Assembly (NCBI GenBank): GCA_021798915.1
Contig: JAJZBM010000001.1
Span: 1 to 64,000 of the forward strand
Source: Pseudomonadota bacterium
GTDB taxonomy: Bacteria > Pseudomonadota > Alphaproteobacteria > Acetobacterales > Acetobacteraceae
Reading direction: 5' to 3'
DNA length: 64,000 bases
In this document: positions 44,486 through 53,158 of the stretch, piece after piece
Layout: each line of letters starts with the position of its first letter
Position numbering within the stretch: the first letter of the stretch is position 1
Translations under genes and position numbers: made by a program
The notes under the pieces: generated by a model
What the model saw: the letters and a program-made list of their open reading frames with translations, nothing else
Told to the model about the DNA's origin: nothing
Databases searched by the model: none

Positions 44486-44594
44486 CTTCTTTTTCTGAAG
44501 AAAAAGAAGCAAAAAGACTTTTGTTCTTGTGACGATGCCTCCGGCATCGTCACCTCGGATAAAAGTTTTTTGGTTCTTTTTTTCAAAAAAGAAC
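44486..44594. repeat. Dispersed palindromic element, copy B
   Basis: The 109-bp nested palindrome, second copy of the element at 26427-26563, starts 7 bp after the HNH-like stop. The left arm again has CTTCTTTTTC and GAAAAAGAAG (44486-44509) then CAAAAAGACTTTT. The centre differs: GTGACGATGCC and GGCATCGTCAC (11-bp stem, 44529-44553). The right arm is AAAAGTTTTTTGG then GTTCTTTTTT and AAAAAAGAAC (44573-44594). The GC-rich centre changed in sequence yet stayed palindromic. The right arm overlaps the likely 5' end of the next gene. Confidence 0.85.
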
Positions 44595-46426
44595 GATTTT
44601 TACTAATCTTTTTCCTAATCTGCCTGACATCTGCCAAGGCGGCGGAATGGCCACATTTCGAAATCATTCTCTATCAGACGAACACCGCGGCGCAGCTCAC
44701 CGCCTTGCGCGACATCGGCGTCTCGGCGGCGATGCTGCGGGCGCGCCGCGACGAGGGAGCGGCGGACGACCCGCATCGCGCGCTGTTCCAGGCTCTCGGC
44801 TTTCGCTTTTACGTCGAAAACATCGCCACCGATTTTTATAGCGCCTATCATCGCTGGCAAGGAGAGACGCCGGTGAACGCGGCGTTTCTTGCCGACCAAG
44901 CCTTGCATCGGCAAAACCCCACCGCGATCGCGCCATTTCAGCGTGTGCCAAGCCTCGTTGATCCGCGTTGGCGAGACATCATCACGCGGCGTATCGCACG
45001 TGTCGTCACGAGCTTCCGCGCCGAGCGGCCGCTTTATTACGATCTCGCCGACGAGGCCGGGATCGGCGATCTCTCGGCCGCCTGGGATTTCGATTTTTCG
45101 CCGCCGGCGCTGGCGGTATTCCGCACGGCGCTTCACGATCAGTATCATGATCTCGCCGCCCTCAACCATGAATGGGGAACGCGATATCGGCGCTGGGACG
45201 CGGTCATGCCGGAAACCACCGATCAGGTGCTGCGCCGGCCGCACGACAGTCTCGCGCCGTGGGCGGATTTCAAGGCATGGATGGATGGGTCTTTCGCCGA
45301 CGCCGTCCGCGCCGGCAGCGATGCCATCCACGCCGCCGATCCGCGGGCGCTCGCGGCGATCGAAGGCGCGCAAATCCCGGGCTGGGGCGGCTATGACTAT
45401 ACTCGCCTCGCCGGCGCCGTCGATGTCATGGAGATCTATGATTTCGGCGCCAGTGTCGCGATCGCGCGCGCCATGAATCCGAAGCTGATCACGCTGATGA
45501 CCATCGCCGGAGATGACCCGGCGTCACGCGCAGCGCTCTGGCATGGCGCGATCGCTGGGATGGGCGGGGTCATTCTGTGGGACGAAAAGGGGGCGCTGGC
45601 AACGGCGGATGGCCGGCTCGGCCCCTGGGGGCAGGCGGCGGCGGCGGATTTTCGTGCCCTGCGTGGCCGGCTCGGCGATCTGCTGCTGGCCGCCAGGCGC
45701 CCGACGGCTCCGATCGCCATCCTCTACTCGCCGCCGAGTTTTCGCGTCCGCTGGCTGCGCGATCGTGCCGCCGAAGATGGTGACTGGGCGGCGCGAGGGG
45801 CGGATGCCGAGTTTCAGGACAACCCGCAGAGCCACGCCATCGCCGGTTTCCTCCATCTCCTCGGCGCGCGCGGCTGGCGGCCGGAGATCATCTCTCCGGT
45901 CCGTCTCGCTTCGGGAGACTTACGGGCCAGCGGGTTGCGCGTCCTCATCCTCCCCGAAAGCATCGCGCTGTCGGACGCCGAGATCGCGGCGATCGGTGAT
46001 TTTACCGCCGCCGGCGGGGTGGTGATCGCCGATACCCCGCCGGGCCTGTTCGATGCGCATGGCGCACGCCGCCGGACGGCGCTGGATAATGCGGCGATGC
46101 GGCTCGATCCCGGGGACGAAGCCGCCGGCGCCCGCCTCACCCGGGTGCTCGCCGCCGCCGGCCTGACGCCACCGCTTAGGCTCGCGAGTACGACCGGCGC
46201 CTGGCCCGAAGATGTCACAGTGACCCGGCTCATGGCCGGCGGGCGGCTGATCCTCGCCCTTCAGCGCGATTTTTCTGCGGCGCCGCGCGCACCACTGCCC
46301 CTGACCCTGACCTTGCCGCGCGCCTGCCGGATCGAGGATTTGCGCGCCGGACGGGATTTAGGCTGGCGGCGCGAGGTTAGGTTGACCCTCGATCCGGTCG
46401 TCCCGACGATTCTCGCCTGCTCGTGA
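44570..46426 (+). CDS. Exported GH42-like glycoside hydrolase
   Basis: The 618-residue product resembles GH42 beta-galactosidases. The block with DLADEAGIGD (Glu162 as possible acid/base) followed by WDFDFSPPALAVFR and ALNHEWGTRYRRWD fits the family, as does AIEGAQIPGWGG (Glu265, possible nucleophile). A C-terminal half with beta-galactosidase-trimerisation-like features (VLILPESIALSDAEIAAIGDF) follows. The TTG start at 44570 gives a good signal peptide: charged FFKKER, hydrophobic LLIFFLICL, cleavage near SAKA. A GTG at 44483 would instead encode the whole repeat in the N-terminus. The substrate is unknown. Confidence 0.7.
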   Translation: MVLFFKKERFLLIFFLICLTSAKAAEWPHFEIILYQTNTAAQLTALRDIGVSAAMLRARRDEGAADDPHRALFQALGFRFYVENIATDFYSAYHRWQGETPVNAAFLADQALHRQNPTAIAPFQRVPSLVDPRWRDIITRRIARVVTSFRAERPLYYDLADEAGIGDLSAAWDFDFSPPALAVFRTALHDQYHDLAALNHEWGTRYRRWDAVMPETTDQVLRRPHDSLAPWADFKAWMDGSFADAVRAGSDAIHAADPRALAAIEGAQIPGWGGYDYTRLAGAVDVMEIYDFGASVAIARAMNPKLITLMTIAGDDPASRAALWHGAIAGMGGVILWDEKGALATADGRLGPWGQAAAADFRALRGRLGDLLLAARRPTAPIAILYSPPSFRVRWLRDRAAEDGDWAARGADAEFQDNPQSHAIAGFLHLLGARGWRPEIISPVRLASGDLRASGLRVLILPESIALSDAEIAAIGDFTAAGGVVIADTPPGLFDAHGARRRTALDNAAMRLDPGDEAAGARLTRVLAAAGLTPPLRLASTTGAWPEDVTVTRLMAGGRLILALQRDFSAAPRAPLPLTLTLPRACRIEDLRAGRDLGWRREVRLTLDPVVPTILACS

Positions 46427-46435
46427 AACCCGGCT

Positions 46436-47845
46436 TCAGTGATTGAGCGCCTGGACGATTTCCTCGGTCATCTTCTTCGCATCCCCGAACAGCATCATGG
46501 TGTTGGGACGGAAGAACAGCTCATTCTCGACGCCAGCATAGCCGGAGGCCATCGAGCGCTTGATGAAGAGGACGGTTTTCGCCTTGTCCACTTCCAGGAT
46601 CGGCATGCCGTAGATCGGCGAGGAGGAATCGGTTTTCGCCGCCGGGTTGGTCACGTCATTGGCGCCGATCACATAGGCGACATCGGCGGTCGAGAATTCG
46701 TTGTTGATCTGTTCGAGTTCGAACACGTCGTCATAAGGGACATTGGCCTCGGCCAGCAGCACGTTCATATGCCCGGGCATGCGGCCGGCAACCGGATGGA
46801 TCGCGTATTTCACCTCCACCCCCTCGCCCTTCAAGGTGTCGGCCATTTCGCGGAGCGCATGCTGCGCCTGAGCGACCGCCATGCCATAGCCGGGCACGAT
46901 GATCACCTTGGAGGCGTTCTTGAGGATGAAGGCGGCATCCTCGGCGGCACCGCTTTTGACGGTGCGGTCGCCCACCCCGGGCCCGCCGGCGCCGGCGGCG
47001 CTGGAATCGGTGCCGAAGCCGCCCAGCAGCACGTTGATGATGCTGCGGTTCATGCCCTTGCACATGATGTAGGAAAGAATGGCGCCAGACGAGCCGACGA
47101 GAGCGCCGGTGATGATCAAAGCAAGATTCTGGATGGTGAAGCCAATCCCCGACGCCGCCCAGCCGGAATAGGAGTTCAGCATCGAGACGATCACCGGCAT
47201 GTCGGCGCCGCCGATCGGAATGATGAGCAGAAACCCGAGCAGGAAGGCGAGCAGCACGATCAGCCAGAACAGCGTAGCCATGCCGCCGGTCACGACGAAG
47301 GCGATGATCAAAACGACGATCGCGATCCCGATCGCGAGATTGATCTGATGCTGATAGGGGAAGGTGATCGGCGCGCCACGCATCAGGGCCTGTAGTTTCG
47401 CGAAGGCGATCACCGAGCCCGAGAAGGTGATGGCGCCGATCGCAAGACCGATCGACATCTCGATCAGGCTTTCGAGATGGATGGCGCCGGGCTCGCCGAT
47501 CCCGAACGCCTGAGGTGCCGCCAGCGCCGCGGCGGCGACGAACACGGCGGCGAGACCGACCAGGGAGTGAAACGCCGCCACCAATTGCGGCAGCGCCGTC
47601 ATCTTGATGCGCAACGCGACGAACACCCCAATCCCGCCACCGATCGCAAGCCCGAGCACGATCAGCCCATAGCCGGCGAGTGACATCGAACCATGGGTGA
47701 GGGTCGCGAGGATGGCGATGACCATCCCCACCATGCCGAACAGATTGCCGCGCCGCGAGCTATCGGGATGCGAGAGGCCGCGCAACGCGAGGATGAAAAG
47801 AACGGCGGCGAGCAGATAGGCCGCCGAGGTCAGGCTCTCGGGCAT
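46436..47845 (-). CDS. pntB: NAD(P) transhydrogenase beta subunit
   Basis: Inner-membrane subunit that carries the proton channel and the NADP(H) domain, 469 residues. About eight to nine membrane helices (roughly 1-265) precede the NADP domain, with the conserved VIIVPGYGMAVAQAQHA and GPVAGRMPGHMNVLLAEA-like stretch HPVAGRMPGHMNVLLAEA. The Met at 47845 is used. It converges on the glycosidase gene with a 9-nt gap. Together with pntA1 and pntA2 it forms a three-subunit enzyme as in Rhodospirillum rubrum. Confidence 0.97.
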   Translation of the reverse strand: MPESLTSAAYLLAAVLFILALRGLSHPDSSRRGNLFGMVGMVIAILATLTHGSMSLAGYGLIVLGLAIGGGIGVFVALRIKMTALPQLVAAFHSLVGLAAVFVAAAALAAPQAFGIGEPGAIHLESLIEMSIGLAIGAITFSGSVIAFAKLQALMRGAPITFPYQHQINLAIGIAIVVLIIAFVVTGGMATLFWLIVLLAFLLGFLLIIPIGGADMPVIVSMLNSYSGWAASGIGFTIQNLALIITGALVGSSGAILSYIMCKGMNRSIINVLLGGFGTDSSAAGAGGPGVGDRTVKSGAAEDAAFILKNASKVIIVPGYGMAVAQAQHALREMADTLKGEGVEVKYAIHPVAGRMPGHMNVLLAEANVPYDDVFELEQINNEFSTADVAYVIGANDVTNPAAKTDSSSPIYGMPILEVDKAKTVLFIKRSMASGYAGVENELFFRPNTMMLFGDAKKMTEEIVQALNH

Positions 47846-47852
47846 CGCGTCC

Positions 47853-48248
47853 TCACTTCGTCTTCTTGCGGAACATCTGCAGCATGCGTTGGGTGACGAC
47901 GAAGCCACCGAAGATGTTCACCGAGGCGAGCAGCACGGCGACGAAACCGAAACCGACGCCGGTGCCGGTCGCGGCAAGCCCGGTCGCCAGCATGGCGCCG
48001 ACGATGATCACCGAGGAAATGGCATTGGTCACCGCCATCAGCGGCGAATGCAGCGCCGGCGTCACGTTCCACACCACGTAATAGCCGACGAAGCAGGCAA
48101 GAACGAAAACCGTCAGCAGATAAACGAATGGCGCGCCGGCATGCGCGGCCGGAGCCATGGTTTCGGCGAGTTGGCGGGCGTGATCTGCGAGAGCACTCGC
48201 ACGATCCGCGAGTCCGGCGGCCTCTTCGGCCAGTTCATGGGGATTCAT
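47853..48248 (-). CDS. NAD(P) transhydrogenase alpha subunit 2
   Basis: Membrane part of the alpha chain, 131 residues, split from the NAD-binding part as in the alphaproteobacterial enzyme (PntAB of Rhodospirillum rubrum). After a soluble N-terminus (to about residue 38) come three to four membrane helices ([20 protein letters not shown], then [15 protein letters not shown] and [16 protein letters not shown]). It ends in a basic RKKTK tail. It lies 7 nt upstream of pntB. Confidence 0.95.
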   Translation of the reverse strand: MNPHELAEEAAGLADRASALADHARQLAETMAPAAHAGAPFVYLLTVFVLACFVGYYVVWNVTPALHSPLMAVTNAISSVIIVGAMLATGLAATGTGVGFGFVAVLLASVNIFGGFVVTQRMLQMFRKKTK

Positions 48249-48266
48249 CGGCGCTTTTCCTCGACC

Positions 48267-49406
48267 TCACGCGGCTTTCGGGGGCTGGAACTGGCTATGG
48301 ACGACCGCCCCGCCCCGGGTCAGCAGCACGCCTTTGACGATATCGTCGCTCTCCGGCAGCTTCGGCGCCTTCGCCTCCTTGTCCCAGAAGGTGGAGAGGA
48401 AGGTGAGCAGGTTGCGGGCATAAAGATTACTCGCGGCAACCGCGATGCGCCCCGGCCAGTTGCGCCAGCCGAGAATGGTGACGCCGTTTTCGGTGACATG
48501 GCTTTCCCCGGCCACCGTTTGCGCGCAATTGCCGCCCGAATCGGCGGCGAGATCGACGATCACGCTTCCCGGGCGCATCGCCGCCACCATCGGCGCGGTC
48601 ACGATCACCGGCGCCTTGCGCCCCATGACGAGGGCGGTGCAGATGACGATATCATTCTTGGCAATGGTCGCGGCCATCAGCTCCGCCTGTTTCTGGCGGA
48701 ATGCCTCGCTCATCTCCCTTGCATAGGCGCCGGTCTGGCCGGCGGTCTCCTCGTCCTCGACGCCAACGAAGCTCGCGCCCAGGGATTTGATCTCCTCCTT
48801 GGCGGCGGGGCGGACATCGGTCGCCGCGACGATGGCGCCGAGGCGCCGTGCCGTCGCGATCGCCTGCAACCCGGCAACGCCGGCGCCGATCACGAAGACA
48901 CGCGCCGGCGGCACGGTGCCGGCGGCGGTCATCATCATCGGAAATCCGCGCTGAAACGTCACCGCGGCTTCGGTCACGGCGCGGTAGCCGGCGAGATTGG
49001 CCTGGCTCGAGAGCACATCCATCGCTTGCGCGCGGGTGATGCGCGGCAACAATTCCATCGCCACGGCATCGATCCCCGCTTCCGCCAGCGCCGGCACCAG
49101 GGCGGAATCGGCGAAGGCATTGGCGATCGCGACCACGAGGGTGCCACGCCGCATCTGCGCGCGGATTGCCGCATCCGGCATCTGCACCGCGAACACGATC
49201 GCGGCCTCGGCGAGCGTGGCCGCGGTATCGGCGCCAATCTCGGCGCCGGCGGCACGGAATTCGTCATCGGCAATCGCGGCGCCATGCCCGGCTCCGGCCT
49301 CGACGATCACGGAAAGGCCGAGCCCGATCAGTTTTTTCACCGTATCCGGCGTTGCCGCCACGCGAGTTTCAAAGGTGTCGCGCTCCCTCAGCACCGCAAG
49401 GCGCAT
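48267..49406 (-). CDS. NAD(P) transhydrogenase alpha subunit 1
   Basis: NAD(H)-binding soluble subunit, 379 residues (AlaDH/PNT N-terminal and NAD-binding domains). Family blocks are RVAATPDTVKKLIGLGLSVIVEAGAG, the QANLAGYRAV loop and the Rossmann region VFVIGAGVAGLQAIATARRLGA, followed by ATDVRPAAKEEI. The DLAADSGGNCAQT segment is also typical. It begins at ATG 49406 with GGAGGATCGG upstream. It is first in the pntA1-pntA2-pntB unit, which regenerates NADPH using proton motive force. Confidence 0.97.
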   Translation of the reverse strand: MRLAVLRERDTFETRVAATPDTVKKLIGLGLSVIVEAGAGHGAAIADDEFRAAGAEIGADTAATLAEAAIVFAVQMPDAAIRAQMRRGTLVVAIANAFADSALVPALAEAGIDAVAMELLPRITRAQAMDVLSSQANLAGYRAVTEAAVTFQRGFPMMMTAAGTVPPARVFVIGAGVAGLQAIATARRLGAIVAATDVRPAAKEEIKSLGASFVGVEDEETAGQTGAYAREMSEAFRQKQAELMAATIAKNDIVICTALVMGRKAPVIVTAPMVAAMRPGSVIVDLAADSGGNCAQTVAGESHVTENGVTILGWRNWPGRIAVAASNLYARNLLTFLSTFWDKEAKAPKLPESDDIVKGVLLTRGGAVVHSQFQPPKAA

Positions 49407-49473
49407 CCGACCGATCCTCCAACGATGAAACGCTCCAAGCCGCCATACGCGGCCCGCGCGGCGCTGGCAAGGG

Positions 49474-50259
49474 TCAATCCGGGGCCCAGCCGGTCAATAC
49501 CGCGAGCCGCAGCGTCACCCTGACCCGCCCCTCGCTGCGCGGCAAGGCAGCGAGGGCGGCGGGAAACAGCGCCCGCGGCGGCATATGCCGGCGGCGCGCG
49601 GTGAGCGCGTTGCCCTCGCCGGCGGCACGCAGGTCGCAGAGCAGGGCCAGCGGGTCGGCGTAAAGCAGGGCGATCTCCTCGCTATCGGCGACCGGCAAAT
49701 GGAATCCGGCGCGCTGGAGAAGCCCGGCGCAATCGCGGAGATCGGGAAACGGCGCCACCCGTGCCGCAGCACCGCCGCTGATCTCCGATTCCGCCTCCAA
49801 CAGGGCGCGGCGCAGCTCGCCGAGCGTGCCGAGTAGCGGCAGGCTGGCAAGAAAAAGACCGCCCGGCGCCAAAACGCTACGGATCTGGATCAAGGCGCCG
49901 GGGAGATCATTGACCTCGTGGAGCGAGAGAGACGCGATCACCAGGTCGAAGCTCGCCGGCGCGAAGGGTAGACACTCCTCGTCGAGGGCGAGGCACGGCA
50001 TCCCGGACAGCGCCGCCATCCGGGACGAGAGATCGCCGGCGATCACGGCGATCCCGCGCGCCCGCAACAGCGGCGCGACCACGCCTCGCCCGCCAAGATC
50101 GAGCGCCCGCGAAAACCGCCGCGTGGTATCGTCCAGCCGCTCGGTCAGCCGCGCCGCGAGGTCGCCCAATAACGTCGTGACTGACCCGACCCGCATGGCC
50201 GCGCGTTCGCGTTTGCGGCGCACGGCGCGGCGGTCGAAAATCAGCGGGGCCTCGGTCAT
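49474..50259 (-). CDS. SAM-dependent methyltransferase, BioC/NDUFAF5-like
   Basis: Class I methyltransferase of 261 residues. The SAM region is SRALDLGGRGVVAPLLRARGIAV followed by GDLSSRMAAL, and post-motif FDLVIASLSLHEVNDLPGALIQI fits the SAM-methyltransferase group that includes BioC and the mitochondrial complex I factor NDUFAF5. Which of these two roles applies cannot be settled from sequence. The Met at 50259 is used; the frame upstream enters rnpB. It is divergent from rnpB. Confidence 0.82.
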   Translation of the reverse strand: MTEAPLIFDRRAVRRKRERAAMRVGSVTTLLGDLAARLTERLDDTTRRFSRALDLGGRGVVAPLLRARGIAVIAGDLSSRMAALSGMPCLALDEECLPFAPASFDLVIASLSLHEVNDLPGALIQIRSVLAPGGLFLASLPLLGTLGELRRALLEAESEISGGAAARVAPFPDLRDCAGLLQRAGFHLPVADSEEIALLYADPLALLCDLRAAGEGNALTARRRHMPPRALFPAALAALPRSEGRVRVTLRLAVLTGWAPD

Positions 50260-50394
50260 GAGAGAAAAACCAAGGCGAGGGCGCCGCCCTCGACCCGCCG
50301 GGGCCGGCGGCCCCGGACCCGCATCCCGTTCGTCAAGCGGCGACCTTTCTCCATCGAGCGCGGGAGAATAGGCATTGGCGCGCGCGGCGCAATG

Positions 50395-50423
50395 TTGACG
50401 CCGGCGCGGCAAACGCGCACATC
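50395..50423 (+). promoter_or_regulatory. Probable promoter of rnpB
   Basis: TTGACG (50395-50400) is followed after 17 nt by CACATC (50418-50423). The predicted transcription start falls at about 50431, the 5' end of the RNase P RNA deduced from its P1 helix. The -10 match is poor, but the spacing and position agree. Confidence 0.5.
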
Positions 50424-50430
50424 GCGCGGG

Positions 50431-50821
50431 TCAGACGGTCGGACGGCCGCCGGCGGCAACGCTGGAGGAAAGTCCGGGCTCCACGGGAATACGGTGCCGG
50501 CTAACGGCCGGCGGGGGCGACCCCAGGGAAAGTGCCACAGAAAGGAAACCGCCCGGCTTCGGCGTTCGCGTCCACCGGGCAAGGGTGAAAGGGTGCGGCA
50601 AGAGCGCACCGCGCCCGCGGCAACGCGGGTGGCAGGGTAAACCCCACCGGGAGCAAGACCGAATAGGGGCGGCCGGCATCGGCGGCAACGCCGCAGGCCA
50701 GGGGCATTCCCGCCCCGCCGCCCGGGTTGGTCGCGCGAGGCGCAACGCGAGTTGCGTCCCAGAGGAATGGCCGTCCCGCGCCACTCGGCGCGGACAGAAC
50801 CCGGCTTACAGACCGTCTGGC
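50431..50821 (+). ncRNA. rnpB: RNase P RNA, type A
   Basis: Catalytic RNA of RNase P, trimming tRNA 5' ends. Helix P1 is closed by CAGACGGTC (50432-50440) and GACCGTCTG (50811-50819). The universal core element GAGGAAAGTCCGGGC lies at 50465-50479, and ACAGAACCCGGCTTACAGAC at 50794-50813 closes the 3' side. Total length is about 390 nt, normal for type A. A T-tract (TTTTTT, 50824-50829) follows. Long open frames across this stretch are not genes. Confidence 0.97.
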
Positions 50822-50830
50822 GCTTTTTTA
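50821..50830 (+). terminator. T-tract ending rnpB
   Basis: CGCTTTTTTA directly follows the P1 helix of RNase P RNA, so the RNA's own terminal helix plus six Ts can serve as terminator. The same bases hold the TAA stop codon of the convergent GT39 gene on the other strand (50830-50828). Confidence 0.6.
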
Positions 50831-52360
50831 TTTCCCGGCCACGCTGGGCCCGCGCCAATAGAAGGCGCCGCGGAACAACGGGAGCATCGTCGCGATCCGG
50901 CCGGCATGACGGAGCACCAGCGGATCGAGCGCGGTGATCGCCACGAGTCGTCCGGCGAGGCGGGCGCGAAGCGCGGCCTCGTCCATCCCCGGCGCAACGA
51001 TCAGCACATCCGCCCCGGCCGCAGCGGTGGTCGCGCCATTGACGCCATATTGCCTCGGGTCGGGGCCCAGACAAATCACCCGCGCTGCACCCGCCAGGGC
51101 ATAATCGAGCTTGCCCGCATCCTGCCAGCGCAGCACCGCGATCACCGGCGCCGGCGGGCCGAGCAGGCCGCGTTGCGCGAGATCCTCACGAAGCGAGGTC
51201 CAATCGACCGCCTGGAGATCGGGATCAGCGCCGCGATCGAAATCGGGAAAAACCCGCGGCAGCCAGTTGAATCGCACCTCGCTCCCGACCAGCACCAGTC
51301 CGATCAGCACCAGCGCCGCCGAAAGCGCGAGCCAGACCCTGACCAGCCGCTCACCGGCCCGCATCCGTAGCGCGATCGCGCGGCCGAGCAGGGGGAGCAA
51401 AAAGAGATAGCCCGGCGCCGCCCAGTGGAACAAAACCTTCTGCCGTGCCCAGAGGGCGACCACCGCGAACACGATCACCGGCGGCGCGGCGAGCGAAAGC
51501 AGCAGCCAGCCCCGCCAGTCGCGTGGGCCACGCCGTGCGGTGCCGACGGCACAAACCATCAGCGGCAGCCAGATCCAGGGCAGCAGGAACAGCGCCTCGC
51601 CCCCCAGCACCAGCAGCGGCGCCAACGGATGCCAGAAGCCGCCGAGCGCCCGCCCCCCCTGGAACGCGAACGAGGCCCAGGCATGGGTCGCATTCCACAA
51701 CAGCACCGGGCTGAACACGAGGACGGCGAGAGCGAGCGCGGCATAAACCGGCCAGCGCCGGAGCGCGTCCCGCCCCTCTGCGGTGGTGATGAGAAAAAAC
51801 GCCGCGCCGAGCAGAGTGAGCACGGCAGAATATTTGGCATCGAGGGCCAACCCGGCGGCGATGCCGCTCGCCAGCCACCACCGTGCTCGCCCTTCTTCGA
51901 TGGCGCGCAGCAAGGCGAGGGCAGCGGCGAGGAGCGCGCAATCGAGTGGGCCATCGGGCAACACCCAGCCGCCGCTCGCGACCCCGAACACCGGCGCGAG
52001 ATTGAACAGCACCGCCGTCCAGAACGCCGCGCTCGGGTCGAAAATCCGGGCCGTGAGCCGGATCAGAAGCCAGGTCGAGATCGCGAACAGAAGAATGAAC
52101 GGCAGGCGGAGCAAGACCGGGCTCGCGCCCACGCCAAACACCTGCTCGGCGCCCCAGGCGAGCCACCAGGCGAGCGGCGGGTGATCGAAATAGCCGAGCC
52201 GCCATTCCCGCCCGGCGGCGACCATGTAGCTCTCGTCGACGCCGAGCCCGAGCGCCCAGCCGAGGGCGAGACGAAGCAGCAGGGTCGCGAGAATGAGCCA
52301 CAGCGCCGCCGGCAGGGGAGCCATGGCGGCGCGCGGCGGCAATGCGCCTCGGCCCGTCAC
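50828..52360 (-). CDS. GT39-type membrane glycosyltransferase
   Basis: Polyprenol-linked sugar transferase of the ArnT/PMT_2 group, 510 residues, about eleven to twelve hydrophobic segments. The N-terminal block GVDESYMVAAGREWRLGYFDHPPLAWW contains the family's acidic DE pair in the first periplasmic loop and the YFDHPPL signature. The GTG start overlaps the DUF190 stop by 4 nt (GTGA), though ATG 52324 is another option. Acceptor and sugar are unknown. It is the last gene of the CsoR-CrcB-DUF190 unit and ends inside the rnpB terminator. Confidence 0.86.
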   Translation of the reverse strand: MTGRGALPPRAAMAPLPAALWLILATLLLRLALGWALGLGVDESYMVAAGREWRLGYFDHPPLAWWLAWGAEQVFGVGASPVLLRLPFILLFAISTWLLIRLTARIFDPSAAFWTAVLFNLAPVFGVASGGWVLPDGPLDCALLAAALALLRAIEEGRARWWLASGIAAGLALDAKYSAVLTLLGAAFFLITTAEGRDALRRWPVYAALALAVLVFSPVLLWNATHAWASFAFQGGRALGGFWHPLAPLLVLGGEALFLLPWIWLPLMVCAVGTARRGPRDWRGWLLLSLAAPPVIVFAVVALWARQKVLFHWAAPGYLFLLPLLGRAIALRMRAGERLVRVWLALSAALVLIGLVLVGSEVRFNWLPRVFPDFDRGADPDLQAVDWTSLREDLAQRGLLGPPAPVIAVLRWQDAGKLDYALAGAARVICLGPDPRQYGVNGATTAAAGADVLIVAPGMDEAALRARLAGRLVAITALDPLVLRHAGRIATMLPLFRGAFYWRGPSVAGK

Positions 52361-52677
52361 GGTCCGTGCCGGGTCGCGGTCCAGTGGATGATGTGACCGG
52401 GCGGAACCATGGGCGCCAAGCGGGCGATCGCCGCCGCGACCGTGTCGGGGGCGTCGAAGAACTCGATCACCTCGGGTAAATCGACGGTCAGGCGCAGCAT
52501 ATCGGCGGCATGCACTTCGCCATCCGCGCCGAACCCGGCGATGCCGCGAAACACGATGACGCCGGCCAGCTTGACCTCGTCATGCAGGATCGCGAGCATT
52601 TCCTTGAGCAGCGAACGCCGCTTGCCGTGATCCTTCTCGCTGATATAGACCCGCGCCACCCATACTTCGCCAGCCAC
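52357..52677 (-). CDS. DUF190 family protein, CrcB partner
   Basis: Small soluble PII-like-fold protein, 106 residues, commonly found next to crcB. I chose GTG 52677 because AGGAGG lies 7 nt upstream, and a longer frame would overlap the crcB end. The family pattern is visible: VYISEKDHGKRRSLLKEMLAIL, VKLAGVIVFRGIAGFG and LPEVIEFFDAPD. Its role in fluoride resistance is suggested by neighbourhood only. It lies 10 nt after crcB and overlaps the glycosyltransferase by 4 nt. Confidence 0.88.
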   Translation of the reverse strand: MAGEVWVARVYISEKDHGKRRSLLKEMLAILHDEVKLAGVIVFRGIAGFGADGEVHAADMLRLTVDLPEVIEFFDAPDTVAAAIARLAPMVPPGHIIHWTATRHGP

Positions 52678-52687
52678 TGCAGGCCTC

Positions 52688-53074
52688 CTACAGATTTCTT
52701 GCAAGATAAACGCCGAAAAAGGCGCCAAGAAAACCAAGGCCGACCGACAACAGGATGTAAAGCCCCATTCTCAGAATTTCGCCGCGCTCGACGAGCTGGA
52801 ACGCCTCCATCTCGAAGGTCGAGAAGGTGGTGAAGCCGCCGAGGACGCCGGTGAGGATGCCGGTACGCCATTCCGGGGCGATGGTGATCCGCTCCAGCGT
52901 CGCGATGAACAGGAATCCCATCAGAAAACTGCCGATCAGGTTGATGCTCAGCGTCGCATAGGGGAATGCCGTGCCCCAGATTCCCTGGATCAGCACCGTC
53001 ATCGCATACCGCGCCCAGCAGCCGAACGTCCCACCCACCGCGATCGCGGCATAAGTCCATGGAATCCCTGCCAT
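52688..53074 (-). CDS. crcB: Fluoride ion channel CrcB/FluC
   Basis: Inner-membrane fluoride exporter of 128 residues from ATG 53074 (GAGGG upstream). Family blocks are GGTFGCWARYAM in helix 1, TLSINLIGSFLMGFLF with the channel Asn in helix 2, and GILTGVLGGFTTFSTFEMEAF in helix 3 carrying the phenylalanines of the pore. Four helices are evident. No fluoride riboswitch is recognisable upstream. The gene follows a CsoR-type regulator by 84 nt. Confidence 0.96.
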   Translation of the reverse strand: MAGIPWTYAAIAVGGTFGCWARYAMTVLIQGIWGTAFPYATLSINLIGSFLMGFLFIATLERITIAPEWRTGILTGVLGGFTTFSTFEMEAFQLVERGEILRMGLYILLSVGLGFLGAFFGVYLARNL

Positions 53075-53158
53075 CTTCCCTCTTTCCAAACCGGCGTCAT
53101 GGCATGCCGCGCGAGAATGCGCGGCGCGCTTTCCGACTCTTCCTCAGGGGACCACGCT

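Noticed and set aside
44483-44569. GTG 44483 as start of the glycosidase
   Set aside because: It would encode the complete left arm and centre of a dispersed repeat as Lys/Phe-rich peptide and places the signal peptide about 30 residues inside the protein; kept only as an alternative.
50256-51074. Open frames crossing the RNase P RNA
   Set aside because: The RNase P core elements and P1 helix are intact, so these frames are accidental.
53075-53158. Possible fluoride riboswitch upstream of crcB
   Set aside because: The spacer lacks the conserved riboswitch core and has no convincing pseudoknot; the upstream regulator offers another explanation.
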